A DNA stretch of 32,444 bases, from contig CAJTVO010000025.1 of assembly GCA_910579485.1 (NCBI GenBank), forward strand, positions 1 through 32,444, written 5' to 3'. Source of the DNA: an uncultured Oscillospiraceae bacterium. GTDB lineage: Bacteria > Bacillota > Clostridia > Oscillospirales > Oscillospiraceae. Positions 29,174-32,444 of this stretch are shown here, piece after piece. The notes beneath the pieces are model-generated. The model made no database searches. It had not been told where the DNA came from and was given only the letters and a program-made list of their open reading frames with translations. The position numbers and the translations under genes are program-made. Positions within the stretch are counted from its first letter, which is position 1. Every line of letters starts with the position of its first letter.

Positions 29174-29676
29174 CCGCTTGTACCCGACCTACCGGTCTCG
29201 TTTTCTTCGATATACTTTGCCATACTCAACAACGCTTGACCATGGAGTTTATATGTTCTTCTCAAGTAAACATCCTCCTTTTCAAGCAGATCCTCTCTTC
29301 CTCCGAACAGAACGTCAACAACCTCATCCCAGTTCGCATTGTCGATGTACCTGACTCTGATAACCGCCCGCTCATCTGACCGTCGAAGGTGTTTTATCAC
29401 CCTCTCGAAAAACACCCTCTCAGCTTTCCTCTGCTCAATGACTGCACGGATCTCATCCTCAAGTTCCATCTTCTGCTGGATGAGTTCCACCGTTCTGTCG
29501 TCCGCAGGACTTGGAGACTTCGGCATATCAGTAATGCTCTGGGCTCCCACGCCAACCAACTTCGTTTTGATCCGCTCAAGGCGCTCATTCTGATTCTCGA
29601 TGTCTCTGGCCATTTCCCGGTACGCATACAGCCTTGCCTTCACGGCCTCCACGTCGTATCTTTTCTCACTGTCCAT
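29170..29676 (-). CDS. DUF1492 / ArpU-type late transcription regulator
   Basis: A 168-residue protein of the DUF1492/ArpU/RinA-like group, sigma-region-4-like regulators of late genes in Firmicutes phages. Residues 1-90 form a coiled coil (VKARLYAYREMARDIENQNE, ELIQQKMELEDEIRAVIEQR); residues about 100-155 hold the HTH-like part (AVIRVRYIDNANWDEVVDVL, then VYLRRTYKLHGQALLSM). It would activate packaging and head-tail transcription. The gene lies at the early/late boundary, just ahead of the paired operators, as expected. Confidence 0.75.
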   Translation of the reverse strand: MDSEKRYDVEAVKARLYAYREMARDIENQNERLERIKTKLVGVGAQSITDMPKSPSPADDRTVELIQQKMELEDEIRAVIEQRKAERVFFERVIKHLRRSDERAVIRVRYIDNANWDEVVDVLFGGREDLLEKEDVYLRRTYKLHGQALLSMAKYIEENETGRSGTSG

Positions 29677-29717
29677 AGCTCAGGAACCCGTTCACCTCAC
29701 TTCCCCCTGGACTGCCG

Positions 29718-30071
29718 CTATTTCTTCTTGGGGCCATACCCCCAAATCTCGATCCACTCGTAGCGCTTCAGAAACGGAACCAGTGTGTCCTTGCCCAGTA
29801 TTTTCGCAAGCCTTTGGTCCAACTTTTCTTGGCAGTAATCGGCCTCGTCCGACTTTGTCAAGGCCGGCTCAAACCGGGTGAAGTTACACTCCACAGCGTG
29901 GACCACTCTCGCAATCCGGTCTTTGCCGAATACATCCTTCCCCATGACCTCCGGGTCGTTCAGTGCCACCATGAACATATCAATCATGAACTGAATATAG
30001 GTATCCCTCTCAGCCTGACGGTATGCGTCCACAGCGCACTTCTGTCGCTGAAGGTATCCGTTCTTTCCCAT
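29718..30071 (-). CDS. Phage protein, unknown
   Basis: A 117-residue helical protein (YRQAERDTYIQFMIDMFMVAL, then VFGKDRIARVVHAVECNFTR and DYCQEKLDQRLAKIL) that ends in a lysine run. It resembles small proteins found in Clostridia phages near the late regulator, without known function. ATG 30071 follows GGAGTAGACAGAA. It lies between rtcB and the DUF1492 gene. Confidence 0.65.
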   Translation of the reverse strand: MGKNGYLQRQKCAVDAYRQAERDTYIQFMIDMFMVALNDPEVMGKDVFGKDRIARVVHAVECNFTRFEPALTKSDEADYCQEKLDQRLAKILGKDTLVPFLKRYEWIEIWGYGPKKK

Positions 30072-30088
30072 TTCTGTCTACTCCGCTC

Positions 30089-31261
30089 TCAGTTCGCCGC
30101 TTTGAAGTTATAGATCGGTTTGATAATATCCACCACCTCGCAGGTGGGCCCAATACATCCCATAATCTCCTTCATATCCTTGTAGGCAAACGGAGCTTCA
30201 TCTATGGTGTCAAAGCTGACGCAGGTGGTGTGGATATTCCGCATGGCCTCCTTATAGGCCCCGAGGGTGATGTTGTCCCTGGCCTTACTCCGGGACATCA
30301 GCCGGCCAGCCCCATGTGGCGCAGACTCGTTCCAGTCGGGGTTGCCTTTCCCAGCGCAGATCAGGGAGCCGTCCCTCATGTTCATGGGGATAATGAGTCG
30401 CTCCCCCTTCTTCGCAGACACCGCCCCCTTCCGCAAGATCATGCTCTCCAGGTCGATGTAGTTGTGTACAGTCGTGAACTGCTCCACAGGCACAAGCCGC
30501 ATCTTCTCCAGGATTGCCTTTGCGATGGCCTTTCGGTTGGCATCCGCAAACGCCTGGATGATGGCCATATCGTTCAGGTAGTCATCCATCAGCCCTCCAG
30601 TGAGGAAAGCGAGGTTCTTGTCTCCGCAGTTGGCTCGCTCTTTCTTCAAGGCGGCGAGGGCGTCGGCGATCTCCTGTTGCCGGCCAGACGCCTTATACTC
30701 ACTGATGAGCTTGGCGATCTCCTCCTGACCCGGCTTCATCGTGGCATCAACTGCTCGCTTCTGGTGCCAATTTGCCACCTCAAGGCCCAGCTTCCGACTA
30801 CCGGTATGGATCACCAACCACAGGCAGCCTCGCTTGTCCCGGTCGACCTCGATGAAGTGGTTGCCGCCGCCAAGTGTGCCAATGCTACAAAGCGCCCGGC
30901 CTTGGTCTATGGCGTCGCAGCGTAGGCCGGACAGGTCAAACCACCCCGTCCTGTATGTGTGCGTATTGAAGCCGGACGGCACATTCCATCGAATCACCTT
31001 GTCCAGCTCGTCGAGATCAAGCCGCACGTTCCCAAGCTTCGTAGCCAGCATACCGCACCCGATGTCCACACCCACGAGGTTCGGGCAGACCCGGTCGTGA
31101 ATGGTCATCGTCGTTCCGATGGTACACCCGGCGCCAGCGTGTACATCCGGCATGATCCTGATTTTCGAGCCATCGCTCGCTGGATGTTTTGCCAGGGCGT
31201 CCACCTGGTCTCTGGCCTCCGGCTCAATGGTCTTTGCGTAAATCTTCACATCAGTGGTCAT
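30089..31261 (-). CDS. rtcB: RNA-splicing/repair ligase RtcB
   Basis: A 390-residue GTP- and manganese-dependent ligase that joins 2',3'-cyclic-phosphate (or 3'-phosphate) and 5'-OH RNA ends. Family motifs are intact: PDVHAG (38-43), DIGCG with metal-binding Cys69, GGGNHFIE (131-138), IHTGSR (151-156), and HGAGR with the guanylylated His316. ATG 31261 has GAAGGAGGAAGCC in front; the longer frame to 31285 overlaps the upstream gene. No archease gene is seen in the window. Substrates in phages are usually tRNAs broken by host anticodon nucleases. Confidence 0.92.
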   Translation of the reverse strand: MTTDVKIYAKTIEPEARDQVDALAKHPASDGSKIRIMPDVHAGAGCTIGTTMTIHDRVCPNLVGVDIGCGMLATKLGNVRLDLDELDKVIRWNVPSGFNTHTYRTGWFDLSGLRCDAIDQGRALCSIGTLGGGNHFIEVDRDKRGCLWLVIHTGSRKLGLEVANWHQKRAVDATMKPGQEEIAKLISEYKASGRQQEIADALAALKKERANCGDKNLAFLTGGLMDDYLNDMAIIQAFADANRKAIAKAILEKMRLVPVEQFTTVHNYIDLESMILRKGAVSAKKGERLIIPMNMRDGSLICAGKGNPDWNESAPHGAGRLMSRSKARDNITLGAYKEAMRNIHTTCVSFDTIDEAPFAYKDMKEIMGCIGPTCEVVDIIKPIYNFKAAN

Positions 31262-31272
31262 GGCTTCCTCCT

Positions 31273-32043
31273 TCAATCGCCCCACGGGAACTCAGTGATA
31301 ATGTCTTCGCCCCAGACGGCCCTCATGCTGTCCTTCATGAAGACCGGGATGTTGTTCTCTTTACAGAAGTTGACGTACGGCTCTACCCAGCCCCGCTCGG
31401 GAACGACCTTATTTGCCCTGTTCCCGGTCTCCGCCCCCATGATGATCCAGTTGTCCCGCAGGGCCTCCGGGCTGCTCGGGTACGGGAACGGCTCAAGGAT
31501 GGGCTCCATGCTGACGAATGTGTTGTGCCGGTTGGACTTGAAGACATCCGCCATCAGTCTGTCCATCGTACTGCCGTACCAGAATGTGTCCAGTTCAGGC
31601 AGCAACCCTTTGCTTTCGAGCTGGACGTACCGCTGCGGGTTCTTTGTGAGGAACAAGTACCTGTGGCCCTCGGCGGCCTTGCAGGCATCAAAGACCTTTG
31701 TGATCCATTCATCGGGCACCCACCAGCCGAACAGATCGGCCGTCGAACAAACGAACACAATCTCTCCGAATCCCCTCGTAGACGGGTCCTTCAGCCGGTA
31801 CTCGTGCATCGTCGGGGTGAACCCGTAGGGATACGCGGCATTGTGGACCGCGCCGGCCTTCGTTGTCACCTTCAGCCGCTCAGTCAGAGTGATAATCTGC
31901 TTCTCGGTCTTGCCGTCCGGGGCTAGATCGCACCCGCCAAAACGTGTAGCGATGCCCCTGGCGTAGCAGTACGGGCAATCATGGAGACAGCCCGTCACAG
32001 GGTTGAAAGTGCTGTCGCACCATTCGATCTTGCTCTTAATCAC
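31273..32043 (-). CDS. DUF5131 (phage Gp37/Gp68) three-cysteine protein
   Basis: A 256-residue protein of the DUF5131/Gp37-Gp68 family. The signature SKIEWCDSTFNPVTGC plus HDCPYCYAR gives C19-x3-C23-x2-C26, the cysteine spacing of radical SAM iron-sulfur clusters; further blocks are VFVCSTADLFGWWVPDEW, YLFLTKNPQRY, and IIMGAETGNR. Reaction and substrate are unknown; some relatives pair with a TcmP partner gene, not seen here. It starts at GTG 32043 behind AAAGGAGAG and overlaps rtcB's possible start region only slightly (12-nt gap). Confidence 0.85.
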   Translation of the reverse strand: MIKSKIEWCDSTFNPVTGCLHDCPYCYARGIATRFGGCDLAPDGKTEKQIITLTERLKVTTKAGAVHNAAYPYGFTPTMHEYRLKDPSTRGFGEIVFVCSTADLFGWWVPDEWITKVFDACKAAEGHRYLFLTKNPQRYVQLESKGLLPELDTFWYGSTMDRLMADVFKSNRHNTFVSMEPILEPFPYPSSPEALRDNWIIMGAETGNRANKVVPERGWVEPYVNFCKENNIPVFMKDSMRAVWGEDIITEFPWGD

Positions 32044-32057
32044 GATTTTCTCTCCTT

Positions 32058-32348
32058 TCAGAACGGAAAGCCGTCCCCATCCTCGTCCCCGAGATCTTGG
32101 CCGTCCCCGCCCGAATATCCGTAGTTCTCCCCGCCGTAGCTGGGCGCACCGCCAGTACCAGCCCCACCGGAGTCTGGTTTCTTGCTATCGCCGAAGTAGA
32201 TGTTGTCGGCTACCACCTCGGCGGAACGGCGCTTGCCGCCCTCCTTGTCTGTCCAGTCCCGAATCTGGAGGCGTCCTTCCACCACGGCCATACGGCCCTT
32301 GCTAAAGTATTTGCTGACGAACTCGGCGGTGTTTCGCCAGGCCACAAT
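32058..32348 (-). pseudogene. ssb: Single-stranded DNA-binding protein, N-terminus lost
   Basis: The C-terminal part of a bacterial/phage SSB: IVAWRNTAEFVSKYFSKGRM, VEGRLQIRDW, then a glycine-rich acidic tail ending DEDGDGFPF, the typical protein-interaction tip. About 45 N-terminal residues of the OB fold are absent: upstream of IVAWRN the frame meets TGA (32354-32352) and the sequence no longer resembles SSB. The break coincides with an IS-like terminus. So the gene is interrupted here, by true insertion or by the contig end at an IS copy. Confidence 0.8.
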
Positions 32349-32349
32349 G

Positions 32350-32444
32350 TGTCAACGCCAATCTGAAATTGTAAGAAAACGCCGAAGAAATTTTGTCATT
32401 TTTGGGCGGGGGGTAACAAACTCAAGCGTTTCCTTGCTCAAAAA
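32350..32444. mobile_element. IS21-like terminal sequence interrupting ssb
   Basis: The sequence starts TGTCAACGCC with internal near-repeats (CGCC followed by GAAATT and TGT, twice between 32356 and 32398) and then a G-rich run. TG at the end and short repeated motifs are usual for IS21-family ends. Only about 95 bp are visible and no transposase is in the window, so the family is tentative. Confidence 0.45.

Overview
The window is most of a temperate or recently temperate phage with a contractile tail (myovirus-like), in what looks like a high-GC gut Clostridia host (Oscillospiraceae-like; inferred from GC-rich coding sequence, strong AGGAGG-type ribosome binding sites, and DUF3383 sheath, DUF3277 tube, DUF2184 capsid and DUF1492 regulator families typical of Firmicutes prophages). 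Nearly every gene lies on the minus strand, so the map reads from right to left. Both edges look like insertion-sequence ends: an IS110-family transposase remnant at the left and an IS21-like terminus interrupting ssb at the right. The window may therefore be a contig bounded by IS repeats.

From right to left: truncated ssb, a DUF5131 three-cysteine protein, the RNA ligase RtcB, small genes and a DUF1492/ArpU-type late regulator (32.35-29.0 kb). Next are two near-identical promoter/operator modules exactly 2,100 bp apart, two tandem structured-RNA/terminator units on the opposite strand, a conserved phage protein and a 300-bp GGCAA-type repeat tract (29.0-26.8 kb). Then comes a block of small, mostly unknown, translationally coupled genes (26.8-21.5 kb), S-adenosylmethionine synthetase MetK, a DUF488 protein, a non-coding/tRNA region with one tRNA of odd anticodon arm, a DUF1653 gene, and an array of three tRNA-Gly-like genes plus one decayed copy, closed by a terminator. 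Packaging and head genes follow: adenine methyltransferase, ParB-like nuclease, TerS, TerL, portal, MuF, protease/scaffold, cement protein and major capsid protein. Last come connector, neck, sheath, tube and the frameshifted tail chaperone, where the IS110 end begins; no tape-measure gene is in the window.

Three things stand out. (1) The portal protein is extended by a complete Nudix domain, a GGPGSGNFGH linker and a C-terminal toxin-like domain. It is followed 2 nt later by a small acidic immunity-like gene and then an intrinsic terminator in the middle of the late operon; this looks like a phage-borne polymorphic toxin cassette carried on the portal. (2) The tRNA-Gly-like array (anticodons UCC, UCC, ACC; U73 and CCA encoded) has 7-bp acceptor stems with compensatory changes but abnormal T-loops and D-loops. 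It shares the genome with RtcB, a tRNA-repair ligase. (3) Two paralogous opposite-strand RNA units end in perfect intrinsic terminators.

A second theme is S-adenosylmethionine: MetK, an adenine methyltransferase and a putative radical-SAM-type protein are all phage-encoded. Expression tricks visible in the sequence include a -1 slippery site (GGGTTTTTTC) in the tail chaperone, a nested scaffold start inside the protease gene, and many ATGA/TGATG stop-start overlaps.
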